Of a stretch of 64,000 nt of DNA, positions 1 through 11,671 are shown in pieces; position 1 is the stretch's first letter; the number at the start of each line of letters is the position of its first letter. The notes under the pieces are model-generated. The model did not search any database, was not told the origin of the DNA, and saw only the letters and a list, made by a program, of their open reading frames with translations. The stretch lies in contig VZSE01002207.1 in NCBI GenBank assembly GCA_013398275.1, positions 710,889 through 774,888 of the forward strand, written 5' to 3'. The position numbers and the translations under genes were made by a program. The DNA is from Promerops cafer (taxonomy: Eukaryota > Chordata > Aves > Passeriformes > Nectariniidae).

Positions 1-251
1 TCTGAAGGAGTTTTTAAATTGACTGCTCTGTTTTGCTTTCAGAAATGTTACCAGTAAGGTATTTCTGTGCTTATGCTTATTACCAACATAGCTACGAGAA
101 GAATTCTATATATGGCACCGTGGTAAATTTTTGAAACGCTAAGCCCATGATTTAAACATGCATGGAAAAAATCTGCATATTAAAAAAGTCATCATGCTAA
201 TTATAAGAACTGCATATTGTTACAATTCTAATGAAACCTCCTTTGCTTTAG
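1..251 (+). other. EXOC5: EXOC5 intron, 3' part
   Basis: Noncoding sequence before the first exon in the window. It ends in the acceptor tttgctttag at 242-251. The exon that follows begins with GC, completing a glycine codon whose first base is in the previous, unseen exon (phase 1). No other feature is seen. Confidence 0.85.
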
Positions 252-372
252 GCATTCCCTCTTCTGATTCAAAGAATGCAAACCTTTACTTCTTGGATGT
301 TGTCCACCAGGCCAATACTATTTTCCATTTATTTGACAAGCAGTTCAATGATCATCTGATGCCATTGATCAG
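252..372 (+). CDS. EXOC5: EXOC5 coding exon (first in window)
   Basis: A 121-base exon. After the two bases finishing a Gly codon it encodes 39 residues, IPSSDSKNANLYFLDVVHQ through NDHLMPLI, and ends with the first two bases of a Ser codon (phase 2). It is bounded by the acceptor ctttag and the donor AG|gtacct. The conserved block LYFLDVVHQANTIFHLFDKQ identifies Sec10. Confidence 0.96.
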
Positions 373-3300
373 GTACCTTTCTTTTGATTACCATTTCCTC
401 TGGTCTTTTTTTTTTTTTTTTGGTGAAGAAAGCAATTTTTTTCATTTCTCATCTCTGTTAAGAGGAGTTTATGCTTGGAGTAGTTTAACTTGATATTGTG
501 GAAGATAAAATACTATTGTGGGAGTGGGAAGAAGGGAAGTTTAAACAAATTGGTTCCTTTGGAAATAAATGGGAGAGGGTGAGCTCCAGGAATACAGATA
601 GGAAGGAAAGACATGTTGCTCCTTGGAGATTTTGCTGCTGCATTCCAGGTGGGACTCAAGGGAGTTTGCTGGGGTGGGAAATCTTCACTAGATGCTGTTG
701 GAAGCAGCAACCCAGCAGATAAATTTGTTTTGATATATTAACACTGTCACACATCTTCTATACTATTGCAGTTCTTCTCCTAAATTATCTGAATGCCTTC
801 AGAAGAAAAAGGATATCATAGAACAAATGGAAGTGAAGCTGGATATGGGCATTGATAGGCAAGTAGAGATTAAAACTTTCTCTTAATCTTTTAAACCACA
901 CCTTTGTGATATATGTTAACTGGCCTTTTAAGTATCAATTATTCCTGAACTCAAAATGAATGTTTTAATTGTTTTTCAACAGATAAACATACATTGTTGT
1001 GCATAGGAAATTTAGATTTTGTGTGGTTAGAGGGTCATGTTTTCCATGGCAGATTTCTGACCCATAAATACTTCTGGAAGGATGTTAAAGGATTTTGCTT
1101 ATGTTGAAAGAGTGCAGTAATTCACTGTTACCTTATTGTCTCAAACTGGTGTTTTTCTACTTTGGAAGAGGGAGAAATGATGATTGAAATAGGTTAAGCA
1201 CTTGCAGGATTTCCATTAGGAGCAAGGTTTGACAAAAATAGGTTAAATGATTTGCTGGGATCTGTGCAGTGCTATGGATTAGACCGAGTCGTGGAAGTCT
1301 GGAGACCTGGAATAATTTTGATTCTGACACTGACTTGCTTTGAGGTTGTGACTCATTTAATCTTTTTTCTATTTCTCAGAATAAAAATGAGGGGATAGCT
1401 ATAAAAATTGCAAATTAAAATCACAGCTGTTTTGCAGCAGAGGAAAATAATAAACTAACGAGCTTAATATTAGGAAATGGAGCTGTTGTGTGATGCCCTA
1501 CTTCTGATTTGGTGTATTATTTTCAGCAAGTGCAAGGAGAAGATGGAAATAGGGGATGTTAGGTGGCAATTGAGATTTTAGCTGCTCCTGCTGCAGGTGA
1601 CCTTAGAGGCTTAAACACAAAGTTGGAAGCAGTTGAAGCACTGAGACCATAAGCTTAGATCTATTCAGATCCAGGTCAGTCATCAGTGTTACAATGGTTT
1701 GTATATGTTTGTGTTAAATAATCTCTTAAAGACTTAGGAGAACAAGTTCTTGTCAGAAGACAGCACATTCAAGGGTTTGTGGATGATGAATTAAAAAAAA
1801 ATTGTATTTCAGCACACAAAAAAGAGAGATTAGTTCTGAGATGAACATTACGTGTAAAATGTGTTTGTGGGGATGTTTCATGCTGCTTTGTGGTGCCACT
1901 GATGCTGTTGAGAATTGATTGCCTTGCTTAAAGGAATGAGTTTAAAAAATAAAGCAAATTTTCGAAATGTTGATGGTTTCAGCTTTATCCAATCTGGAAA
2001 AGTCCAAGTGCAGCTTCTTGAAAACCATTCACAGCAATTATCTACCTCAGTAAAAGTGATTTATTAGCCAAACAGAATTAGTTCAACTGGTTTTCTCTCA
2101 GTATGTGTTTTGTGTAAACAGCCTTCTGGGAGTATTTATTCCAAATAGAAATTGAGGATAATGCAAGATATCATTTAAATTTCTGTTGGTATGTGGACTT
2201 GGAACGAAGTAAATCTGAAATACAAGCCTGAGCTCTTTGCATAGGAAAAAAAGGAGTTTTTTTCCCTCTCTGGACACATGTATTCTTCTCTACCCCACCC
2301 CAGCTTGAATCCTTCAAGGCCTGGAATGTCTTTGACAGTTTTCTTTGGGAAGGCTGGGGGGATGAGGGGGTGAAGGAAAGGGGAGGGGAAGAGAAGAGAG
2401 CCAGGGGGATGTTCCTGGCCAGGGTGGGTACTGGGAGAGGTTTGCAGCCTCTGTCGCCTGCTTTGCTGTTTGACCTCTGCTTTGGACTCGAAGGAAAGCA
2501 GGGCCTTGACCTCAGATAATGTTCTGAACAGATAAATCCTATAAAGGAGAAATAATTGGTGCTGTAAAACTCCCTTAGATTTCTGGGAACAAGAGAAATA
2601 CCAAGCTCTGGCAGAGGAAGAGGTTTTTTCTTCCCCCTCACCCTTCCTTCATTTTCCAAGTGTTTTCTGATGCTTTCTTCTGACTAATATGCAGTGTGAT
2701 CTAATTCTGCTAAACTCCTTGGAATGCTTCTTTTGGATTCTCTCTGTGTTGAAGGATGCTATCCAATTTCTCTGAAGAGCTGGATTTGAATGGATTACCT
2801 CACAATTAATGTGTCCCCTTTAAAAGCAGCAGGCCAGCAGGCTGTGTGCTCTGCTCCATGGCACTGAACTTGGAGGAAAGAGTTTTTAGGGTTTTTTTCT
2901 GCTGATGCTCCTTTTTCTAACTGCTTACATAAAATAAAGCAGATCTTCTCTGCAGAAGAATGTTAGATGCTGGGTTTTTTCCCCTCATTGCTTTATGCTG
3001 CTTAGCTTTGTCCAGAATCCTGTCAGTATATATAAATATAAAAGTCAAGGAAATGAAGAAGTTCCCTTCAAAACCCAATCTGTATTTGTAACTTTAAAGG
3101 ACACTGAACTGTATGATTGGACAGATGAAGCACATCCTGGCTGCAGAGCAAAAGAAGACAGATTTCAAACCAGAAGATGAAAACAATGTTTTGATTCAGT
3201 ATACAAATGTAAGTAACCAAAGTCCCAGCTCATGAGTGCTATCAGGTACAAGATGCTCCTTACCAAACTCCCAGTAGACAACAATTATTTACTTAATTTA

Positions 3301-4705
3301 CTTCCTTTTTGCACCAAGCACCTCCAATCTCTGTTGTGGACTATTTTCTCAAGCTGAAAAGGAACATGAGTAGTTTTTATCTAGTGTCAGACACAAATCA
3401 GTGGGTGCTGGAGGAACTGGAACATTCTTTCCCCTCCCAAGAGGCCCAAATTTGGAACAAGGCTTTTAGCTGATAATTAGCTTTAAGCTGGCAGTTCAGA
3501 AAATCAATTATCAGACACTCTCCATTTGCTGGGTGCTTTTTCCTCTCGGAATGGCAGGAACATGGCAAAGCATCACAGGTACAGCATGAATGTTTTGCTG
3601 CACACTGGTGTCTCTCCTGTGAGTGTGTCTGAACCCCAGCCTAGGAGCTGCTGGGGTGGTTCACATTAGGGAAAAAAGCAGGGAGGGGTAGGGAACAAAC
3701 TCAGTGGGAAGAAGTGAGAGAATTTCCTGAATGCCTGCAGCCAGGTGGGAATGGGAAAAGTGCAGCAGTAGGACATAGGGTGTGGTACTCTATGGGAAGG
3801 GTGAAAATCCCTGTATGGCTGTTAATTTGGATTTATAATTGTGACTCACAAGAGGTTTTTAATCACACACCCCTTTGGTGGATCACTAAATTAAAAATCC
3901 AGATTAAAATGTTCTATTCTGAACTGATATGAACTATAACTTACTTGAGTGTTTTCTTGCATCCATCTTTCTACTTGCATTTTTGCATCTTTGTGTGGCA
4001 AATTAAAAGAGATGTGGAAGATTATTAATTGGAGAATAAACTTTACAACACATCCAGATTAATCAAAGTTAGTAACTGATGTTCAACCTATGATGTGGAA
4101 GAAAGCAGATTATTTAATTCTTACTTACTTCTTTTTATTTTTATTAATCTAGGCTTGTGTCAAAGTGTGTGGCTATGTTAGAAAACAGGTGGAAAAGATC
4201 AGGAATTCCATGGATGGTAAGAATGTGGACACGGTTTTGATGGAGCTCGGGGTTCGTTTCCATCGCCTCATCTACGAGCACCTACAGCAATATTCCTACA
4301 GCTGCATGGGGGGAATGCTGGCCATCTGTGACGTGGCTGAGTACAGGAAGTGTGCCAAAGACTTCAAGGTGAGCCTGTCCATGAGGAGGGAGTGATGGTT
4401 GTAAATCCTCTCTGGGGAGGAAGAGTTTTGAAGGCGTAGATGGATATTCTGTTACAAGACTTCAAGCAAGTCTAATTTAATGTCTGTTTTTTTCCTTTGT
4501 TTCCTCTTGCCCACAGATTGCGCTGGTCTTACAGCTCTTTGATACCCTGCATGCACTTTGCAACCTTCTGGTTGTAGCCCCAGATAATTTGAAGCAGGTT
4601 TGCTCAGGAGAACAGCTTGCTAACCTGGACAAGAACATCCTTCACTCCTTTGTCCAGCTGCGTGTCGACTACAGGTCTGCTCGTCTGGCTCGCCACTTCA
4701 GCTGA
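252..4705 (+). CDS. EXOC5: EXOC5 (exocyst complex component 5, Sec10), C-terminal part, five exons, 5' partial
   Basis: Joining 252-372, 772-858, 3100-3208, 4153-4368 and 4517-4705 gives one uninterrupted frame of 239 complete residues ending in TGA. It includes LYFLDVVHQANTIFHLFDKQ, EQKKTDFKPEDENN, VLMELGVRFHRLIYEHL and the C-terminus SARLARHFS, which I recognise as vertebrate Sec10. Human EXOC5 is about 708 residues as I recall, so this is roughly the last third. Sec10 is a core subunit of the octameric exocyst, which tethers secretory vesicles to the plasma membrane before SNARE fusion and acts in polarised secretion and ciliogenesis. The protein is helical-rod (CATCHR family) and cytosolic or membrane-peripheral; no signal peptide or membrane segment is visible. 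Earlier exons and the promoter lie to the left of the window. Intron phases along the stretch are 1, 2, 2, 0, 0. Differences from the remembered human sequence are few (for example CGYVRKQ for CAYVRKQ and IALVLQLF for IPMVLHLF), consistent with a functional gene. Confidence 0.97.
373..771 (+). other. EXOC5: EXOC5 intron, GT-AG
   Basis: A 399-base phase 2 intron with donor gtacct and acceptor tactattgcag. It carries a run of 14-15 T near 407-421 and nothing recognisable otherwise. Short open frames on both strands here have no family resemblance. Confidence 0.9.
772..858 (+). CDS. EXOC5: EXOC5 coding exon (second in window)
   Basis: An 87-base exon that completes Ser and then encodes SSPKLSECLQKKKDIIEQM and EVKLDMGID, ending with AG, the first two bases of an Arg codon. 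It reads in frame with both neighbours. The 3' boundary is followed by GCAAGT instead of GT, yet only this boundary preserves the Sec10 reading MGID-R-TLNCM across the intron. Confidence 0.95.
859..3099 (+). other. EXOC5: EXOC5 intron with GC donor (GC-AG)
   Basis: A 2,241-base phase 2 intron. The donor is AG|GCAAGT, the typical context of the minor GC-AG class (strong pairing to U1 apart from the C at +2), and the acceptor is ctttaaag at 3092-3099. The acceptor has a weak pyrimidine tract. No repeat or second gene is recognisable inside the intron. Confidence 0.88.
3100..3208 (+). CDS. EXOC5: EXOC5 coding exon (third in window)
   Basis: A 109-base exon. Its first base finishes Arg; 36 codons follow, TLNCMIGQMKHILAAEQKK then TDFKPEDENNVLIQYTN. 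Its donor is the consensus gtaagt and the next intron is phase 0. The frame used here differs from the longer open frame that overlaps it; only this frame matches Sec10. Confidence 0.96.
3209..4152 (+). other. EXOC5: EXOC5 intron, GT-AG
   Basis: A 944-base phase 0 intron with donor gtaagt and acceptor tattaatctag. An AT-rich second half (3900-4150) is the only compositional feature; no repeat is recognised. Confidence 0.9.
4153..4368 (+). CDS. EXOC5: EXOC5 coding exon (fourth in window)
   Basis: A 216-base, 72-codon exon with phase 0 at both ends: ACVKVCGYVRKQVEKIRNS through VLMELGVRFHRLIYEHL and on to EYRKCAKDFK. It holds one of the best conserved parts of Sec10, MLAICDVAEYRKCAKDF. The acceptor is taatctag and the donor gtgagc. 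Confidence 0.98.
4369..4516 (+). other. EXOC5: EXOC5 last coding intron, GT-AG
   Basis: A short 148-base phase 0 intron. Donor gtgagc; acceptor cttgcccacag preceded by a good pyrimidine tract (tttttcctttgtttcctcttgc region). Confidence 0.93.
4517..4705 (+). CDS. EXOC5: EXOC5 last coding exon with stop codon
   Basis: It encodes 62 residues plus TGA at 4703-4705: IALVLQLFDTLHALCNLLV, VAPDNLKQVCSGEQLANL and the C-terminus YRSARLARHFS. The C-terminal residues are the expected end of Sec10, so the stop is genuine rather than a truncation. Confidence 0.98.
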   Translation: MALVLQLFDTLHALCNLLVVAPDNLKQVCSGEQLANLDKNILHSFVQLRVDYRSARLARHFS

Positions 4706-5597
4706 GAGCATGGCAGGAGACCTTGCACCTTTGGGCAGCCTCAGTTGTTAGAAAGCACAGGGAATTATTTCTTACCAACCATGGGTGTAACTTTTGTGGG
4801 ACAGTGACTGTTCAGGATAAAGCAGCAGCCATATTTAAACCCGACCATGTAGAAGGCGAGCAGGTAAAAATCTGGATGATGTTTCATGTTAGCTCAAGTT
4901 CTCCCAGTGAAGAATTTCACAAATCTACTTGCTACTGATTTTTTTTTTTTTTTTAATTGGAAACATGTTGGTGTAGGAGAGCAAATGGTGCATTGAAAGT
5001 ATTTTAGTCTTCAATATTGAATTATCAGATGCCATTTGTTAGACTTGAACTACAGAGCATAGCGTAGGTAATGGATTACATAGAATAGACCAGTGTAAAA
5101 ACATTCTTCATCAATTTTAATGACTTAGACTTCAGCACAGCTAATCATAATCAAATTATCTTTGATTGGTGTTTCTAAGTCATTTCTTTCATTTAAAACG
5201 TTATCCTGCTCAATGTAATTTCTTGCTCTAATTAATTAGCTTGGAATTTCTTTGAGATGTAGGAGTAAAACACTATCCCAGAAAGACGTAATTTATTCAT
5301 TGTGTAGCATTCTAAACAGAACTAAAGTGGTGAAAAGTTTGGGATTTTTTTTTTTTTTTTTTTTTGGTTCTTTGGCTTTGTTTTGTTTTTTTTACCTAAT
5401 AGTCAAGGGCCCACTAGAATGTATTGGCATTGTATGATCTGACATTATTGTTTCTGTTTGATACCAGCACACTGAATTTTATATATGCTCCTGAAGTAAG
5501 TGCAGCTGCCTTGCCTAAGGCATCCTTATTACAAGTGAAGGTGCCCATTGTTGGGTTACTATAAAAGAACTTTTTCTCCTGTCTTATTTTGTATGTA

Positions 5598-5603
5598 AAT
5601 AAA
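5598..5603 (+). other. Candidate proximal poly(A) signal of EXOC5
   Basis: AATAAA about 895 bases after the stop codon, with a GT/T-rich stretch (gtagcccagtttttgc) about 30 bases further on. Confidence 0.4.
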
Positions 5604-6751
5604 TTCAAATTCTAACGAAGTGAAAGGATAAAATGTAGCCCAGTTTTTGCTATGTGGCAGGAATGGCTCCAGCAAAAACCTAGAGTGGCAAATTCTCATG
5701 CTGAAGAGAATTGATCCTCAGTGCCTGAGCAATATAAAATGTTGAAGTGTGTGAAAGCTGCTCTTCCACTGATCATAGCTTTGGTATTGGACAGAGGCTG
5801 CTCTGTGTCTGTTGTGCTCCAGGGTTTATTCAGGAGTTCCTGACGTGGACCCACAGTGTGTGTACAGTGAACTGAAGCAACAGTGCTGTTTGAAAGCCAC
5901 ATCTGGGGTGGCTTTTCCACAAGCAGCTGGAAATTGTTGTAAATAGACCTTTTTTTTCAGAGTGGGCTCTTGTGGAAACCAGGTTGGAACTGCAGTGGAA
6001 CAAATCCTTTCTAACATGTTCCTTCTCCCGTGGGCTCAGCACGTTATGGAAACTTCTCTATCTCCCACCTCCAGAGCAGCATTTCTGTCCATTCACTTTA
6101 TGGGTTGGTCAGAGAGTTTTACTTTCCTCTTCTCTTAATGAATTCCCGGGTGGGCTCAATATTGACAAGACCTGTTGGGACTTCTCTTGCTTAGCTGGGG
6201 TTCTCCTGTTTCATTTTGGATTTAGGGGAGCGTTCTGTCAGTCAGCAAGGGAATGGATGCCAGCCTGGCTCACAGGATCCAGGGAATCTGGCTGCTCTGC
6301 TCTGTTCCTTGGCCGTGGCAAAGCCACAGAGGGGTTTGGACACTGGAGGAGGCACCTGCTTGTACTGCTGCCATTTTTGTTCCAAAAGCTCTGATGTGAA
6401 TTCAGATGATACCTCTCTGTTACCTCTGTAACTGAAAGCCAACAATTTTAAGGCTGTGGTTTTATGAACCAATACAAAATCTTTCTACAAAAAGAAAAAA
6501 AAATCAAAGTGTCAATTTGCTAACACTTCAGAACAGTGAACATCATCTTGGGATTGCAGATCACAGAAGTGCTTCAGAATTTGTTGTATGACTGTTTGAA
6601 TTTTTTTAAGGTTGTATGAAATGTATTTACCATATTCCTTGCTTTATTAGCTGTGTTTTCCATGCATATGCTCAGTGCAATATTTCCATTATGCCTGTTA
6701 ACAGGAGGCAGCAAAAAGTAGGTGAACACTTAGATATGTAAACTCTTCCTC

Positions 6752-6757
6752 AATAAA
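6752..6757 (+). other. Candidate distal poly(A) signal of EXOC5
   Basis: AATAAA followed about 20 bases later by a T-rich stretch (6777-6800). Further AATAAA hexamers at 6858 and 7101 are alternatives. Confidence 0.4.
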
Positions 6758-6780
6758 AAGAATTCCTTCCAGATACTTTT

Positions 6781-9700
6781 TTCATTTCATTTCCATGTTC
6801 CTCAAAGATATTTATACTCAATTGTATAAGCCCTTCTATTTAAAAAAAGAAAAAAAGAATAAAAGTAATTTTACTGACCAAATTTATCACTGGTGTGAGC
6901 TTTCTCCTTCCTTTAAAAAACCTCCCCATGCACACACTGAAAGTTTGTGTTTCTGGAGAAGGCTGCATTGTCAGTAAGTTTATTTTATAATACAAGTTGG
7001 ATTGGGATGGGGTGGGGGAACTGTAATTTTCACACATTTTTAAGTTTAGAGCTCTTATAGCATATAATTTAGAAAAATATTTCCAGTGGCTTATGAATGC
7101 AATAAAATAGTATCTAAAATACAAATATGCCTTTTAATGTTCATATAATGAGTTAAAGTATTGCCTGTCTAATGTTCCCTCCTACAACATAGGCATTTAT
7201 TTATCAGGCTGGCAGCCAAACCTGGGAGGAGGAGAGTGTGTGTGTGTAATTATGTTGTCTACAATTGGTGAAAATGGCTTTGCAGTAAACTGTTGTAGGC
7301 TGGAAAAGAAGCTGTGTTTTTTTTCCAAGTCCTGTAATTTATCAAGGTCCTTTGCTATTTTGTTCTGTTGGCGTGTGCACAGAGGGCAGGAAGGAATTCT
7401 GTGACAATCCTTCACAAATAATGCAAAAAAAAAAGGGGAAACAGCAGTGCTGGGAAATACAAGATAGAGAAATAGAGGGTAAGAAATGAAGAAGACATGA
7501 ACTAAAAAAGGTTATGGAGAAGGAGCAGTTTTAAATGAAGAAGACATGAAGGAGGAGGTTAGAATAGGAATGATGGAACCCTGACACACATCAACCTGGG
7601 AGAAAAAGGTTTCAATTCAATTGGCATTGAATTTCCACAGCTACATCCCACTCTGAAATTAAATCAGCCTCCAGAGGAGAGGGGCTGGCTAAAATACTTG
7701 GCTGTGGAGCTGTTCATTCATCTGGAGACTGGGATTCCACAGGAGGAGAATCCAAACCCAGTGTGTGTCTGCTGTGAAGGACAGGTAGTGATGTGAGAGT
7801 GCACGGAGTGGAAATGCATCAGCAAGGTGCAGCCTCAGTGGAGGGAAGGAGAATTGGCCAGAGCTGAGCTTGTGATTCTCTGTGAAGACCACAGTGAGCT
7901 GGAGGAAGGTGAGAGACTGCTGGGTTTGAGGGTGGCGTGGTGTTGGCAGAGGGCAACTCGGGCTATCCTGGCTCTGTAAGAGTTCTTGGGCTGGATTTGG
8001 GGTTTAGTTTTATCTTCCTCATCACAGAGTCATTTTCATTCATTGGTGGTGTGATGGAGTGTTGCCTGAGTTGACTGCTCTGTCCTCTAGGAGATTTTGT
8101 GTCTTGCAAAGTGCCTTGGCCAGAGTGAGGTGCCTCGAGTCCCTTCCTGGGCTGGGTACACCTTGTCCTGTCCTGCAAAACACAAAGTTCCAGCTTTCCA
8201 ATCCAGTATGTGCATGGCAGTAAACATTCTCAGTTCTGGGTGTCATGACAAACTCCAGAGCAGGAGGGGGCTCTTTGGATTAAGTTCTCATGGCAATAAT
8301 TGTCTTAATTCAGATTAGCACTTGAGTTGAACCACTCATAGTTTGAGGCTATGAGTTTTTTCTGTACAAAAGAAGCAGATACCTAAATAATTGCTTGTCC
8401 AACTTTAAATGCAGGTAGCAGCCCTTACCTTTTGCCCTTGTCCCAGGAGCAGCAGGGGGGACCAGCCAGCCACCAGCTCTCTTCCAGAGGACAACAGAAA
8501 GGTAGGAGCACCTTTCTTGTTATGTTCTGCTGGATTTTTCTAGGCATTATTTCCTCCCCACCACTTCCTCTGTGGTAGCTGTAAATGGAGACAGATTTGT
8601 TTTGCTTCTGCATCAAGGCTGGCATGTTGTAGTCTTTCATATTTGTTCTTTCCTGGTGTTTCTACACCTGTTTTAAGGAGGGGAGGGAGACAGATCTCCT
8701 GCCCAGTTACGTTCAGTGCTTTGCTTGTCTTCTTCCCCCTCCATTCTAATTTCTTTTGGTGGTAGGAGATTTCTCTACCACATCTTCTGCTTATCTTGCA
8801 GTGGGGAAGCAGCTGTGTTTGCCTGTCGTCTTTTCTCTTGTGTGGGGCACAGCCCTGTGTCAATACAGCCCTCAGTGTGTGTGGAAACCTTGGTTTCTAC
8901 TTTTATTCTATTAGCTTTATGTCCCTGTGCACTGTTTTCCTTTCAGATCTCAGGACTGCACTATCCCTTCCCCTCTGATACCACTTTGCCAGAGAGGGAA
9001 AAATCCTTAACTTTGCAACGTGGCTTCTTGGAGACCTTTACATATTACCTGGTGTTTCTTCATCCACGTGAGCCTGGTAGGAGAAGTACAGCTCCTTTCC
9101 CCTTTTTCCCTCTACCTTCCCCAAATTCTCATCCCTGCAGGTCTCTGTTTCCATCTCCTCTGCCCTGACCTGTACATTGCATTGAAGGTTCGTGTAAGGG
9201 GCCAGCTGTGGAAAACTCAGATATCTCAGCTTTAACCTTTAGTTAACGTGCCAGGAAAGGAACATTGAAACACTAAGTTGAGCCATTTCTGAAGAGTATC
9301 TTTGATATCAGCTTAAATCAAAATTGCTTGTTTTGATACTTGAAGTTTTCTTAGTAATTTATTTATTTGTAACTTCAGTTCATCCTGATATGGGATGAAA
9401 CTAAATCTGAGGCTTGCCTGTAGCAGTCCCAAATCCTGCTCATCTACACTGCTGTTTCTCCTCTGTGGAGTGAGAAGACCTTGGAGCTGAGGCTGGAACA
9501 TGGCTGAGCCACAGGCTGTGGCAATTCCCACCCTTGCCATGCCTTGCCTGTCCTGGTCCCAGCTGAGCAGCTCATCCCTGCTGTGAGGGGCCAGCCCCCA
9601 TATTCTCTGCCTGCCCTGACCAGCCGTCCCTTCAGTGAAAAACCTTTCCCTAATATCCTGTCTCCTTGTAGCTCAGACTTGTTCCACCCCACTAATGTAA

Positions 9701-11442
9701 TTTTAGAGCATGGGTGAGCACCTCAAGAGAGCCACAGCTGTCAGTGCTGGCTTGTTCTGCTGATCTTCCAACCTCACAGCATTCTTTGAAAGTTGGTATT
9801 TTAAAATTTTTCTTCTTGAAGTGTTAAACCACCTCTCTCTCCTTCCACTGAAACCCAAAACCATCTGCAAGGCTGCTGAATCCAGAGTTTGAAGGCAGAA
9901 GTGCTGGTTTGGGATGCCACCATTGCAGCAGCAGTGGCTGCTGAAAGCTCCTCACTCTGTGTTTTGTTGTTCTCAGACCTGGATTTAGCAAGGACAGAGG
10001 AGAGAACAGACTAAGAGGTGCTGGCCCCTTTCATTTGTCCCCTTTTTGTGCACAGTGGGGCTCTGTAAGTTTTGGGGCTGTTTCTCCTCCCTGAAGGAGG
10101 CTGTTTGCACCACACCCTTCCCTTGAAATGGATTCACCCTGACCCCACCTGATCTGTTCTCAGGGCTGCCCTTGCCCCTCCCAGCCCCATCCCAAGGGTT
10201 TATCCTGGGAGGTTTATCCAGAGGATAAACTCCAGAGGAGCCCTGGCAGTGTCTTGGATGTGCAGCTGCTTTTCCATGGTGGCCATCAATCTGTTGGGGA
10301 CAGGAGCTGTTGTTCTGTCAGGGGTTCAGCCTCATCAAGGGCCCCTCTTTTCTTCAAAAGAAAAAGACTGGGGAGAGAAGATGTGTCCAGAACCAATTCC
10401 AACAGGATAAACAGTTCAGGTTCACCAGGGTTGCAGATGGTCTCTGTGAACCCTCCACTGATCTTTAACTGATGTTTGAGCATTGTGGAGAAGCCAGTGA
10501 ACACCAGCTTGCATTTGAAACATTTTTGCAACATCCATTTTCCTGTAAACAATTCATTAAAATGACTTGCTAAGTCTTAGGCAAGTGGATTTTTGAAGGT
10601 TGCTCATTTTACTTATCCACCCAAAGTCAATTTGAGTATGAATATATAACATTTTACTCATAATAGCAAACAACTTCAGAGAAGAGACATTTATTCTGGA
10701 GGCAGAGATTCAAACTAGACAGCAATGATGCATTACAAATATATAATTATTTGCACTAATATTTGAGCAGGTGGAATGGATTAGTACATGGTCAACATTG
10801 CACTGCTGATAACATGTATTTTTCTATATTAATATGTACTGTGCAACATGTATTAAAATTGTCAATAATTCATTTTAACAGAGATAGCAATATTTATATT
10901 GCTGTGTTCTACAGACAGCAGAGTGAATTGTTAAAATGTGTAAAGCTGGGCTAGATTTTTACTTAACTTTGTTTCCCCGCATGTGTGGTTTTAATTTCTC
11001 ATTAAGAAAAAAAGAAATAACACCTTTCAACCTAGAAAGATTCTTGCTCTTCCATGGAATTTCTTATCCAAATCCTTTCCCTTCTCCCTCCAGCCTGTTA
11101 GGGAAAAGCCTGAAATAAAATCTCCAAGACCCAGCCCAGCCCCTTGTAGCAGGTGGGATTCCTTCTGTGGATTTTCTTGAATTAAATTGAGCTCAGGTGT
11201 TTTGGTTTTTTTTTCTATTTTTAAGACCTATTTTGTCTTCTGCTATGTTGCTTGTTGTTTTCCCTTCTTAATACATTTTTGGAAGCCTCTGAGGGTAAAG
11301 TTAGTTACCCCTCTGGTCTGTTTAACCAGTGAAGGCATCTCCCTTTATAAAGAAGCATCAAGAGGAGACATTCTGGGATAAGCAGGAAATGCTACATGGG
11401 GATGAGCCACTAAGTTTTAGAGGAATATTTCAAACTGTCAGA
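6781..11442. other. Intergenic, no gene recognised
   Basis: No coding, RNA-gene or clear repeat signature. It contains a small perfect 8-bp hairpin (arms 8334-8341 and 8349-8356) and an AT-rich block at 10540-10960 described separately. Open frames are short, mutually overlapping and unlike any family I know. Confidence 0.6.
10540..10960. promoter_or_regulatory. AT-rich repeat-free block, candidate conserved noncoding element
   Basis: Composition shifts to strongly AT-rich with many homeodomain-type TAAT/ATTA cores and E-box-like CAGGTG (gagcaggtggaatgg, about 10766). There is no repeat similarity. Enhancer function is inference only. Confidence 0.2.
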
Positions 11443-11671
11443 AGGCAGGCTTAGGTTCAATATTGGGAAGAAATTCATAATGTGAGGGTGGTGAGACACT
11501 GGCAGAGGCTGCCCAGGGAAGCTGTGGCTGCCCCATCCCTGGCAGTGTTCCAGGCCAGGTTGGATGGGGCTTGGAGCAACCTGGGATAGTGGAAGGTGTC
11601 CCTGCCCATGGGAGGAGTTGGAATGAGATGATACTTAAAGTCCTTTCCAAGTAAAATAATTCTGTAATCTT
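11443..11671 (+). mobile_element. CR1 LINE, 3' fragment
   Basis: Typical avian CR1 3' sequence: gggtggtgagacactggcag, gttggatggggcttggagca, ggtgtccctgcccatggg, ending with the ATTCTGTAAT-like tail. Plus orientation, 5' truncated. Confidence 0.9.

Larger units (their letters stand above)
4706..6780 (+). other. EXOC5: EXOC5 3' UTR (end uncertain)
   Basis: Sequence after the TGA is AT-rich and repeat-poor. It contains T tracts near 4938-4956 and 5344-5364. Canonical AATAAA hexamers occur at 5598-5603 and 6752-6757, each followed by T- or GT-rich sequence. The start of the UTR is certain; which signal is used, and hence its end (~5620 or ~6780), is inferred. Open frames inside it have no family resemblance. 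Confidence 0.6.

Noticed and set aside
158..493. Open frame starting with ATG at 158 read as a separate gene
   Set aside because: It runs from intron through the EXOC5 exon 252-372 and into the next intron; only the exon part is real coding sequence.
9600..9690. Possible old CR1 fragment (tcagtgaaaaacctttccct and following)
   Set aside because: Only about 35 bases resemble CR1 and the flanks do not; too weak to call without alignment.
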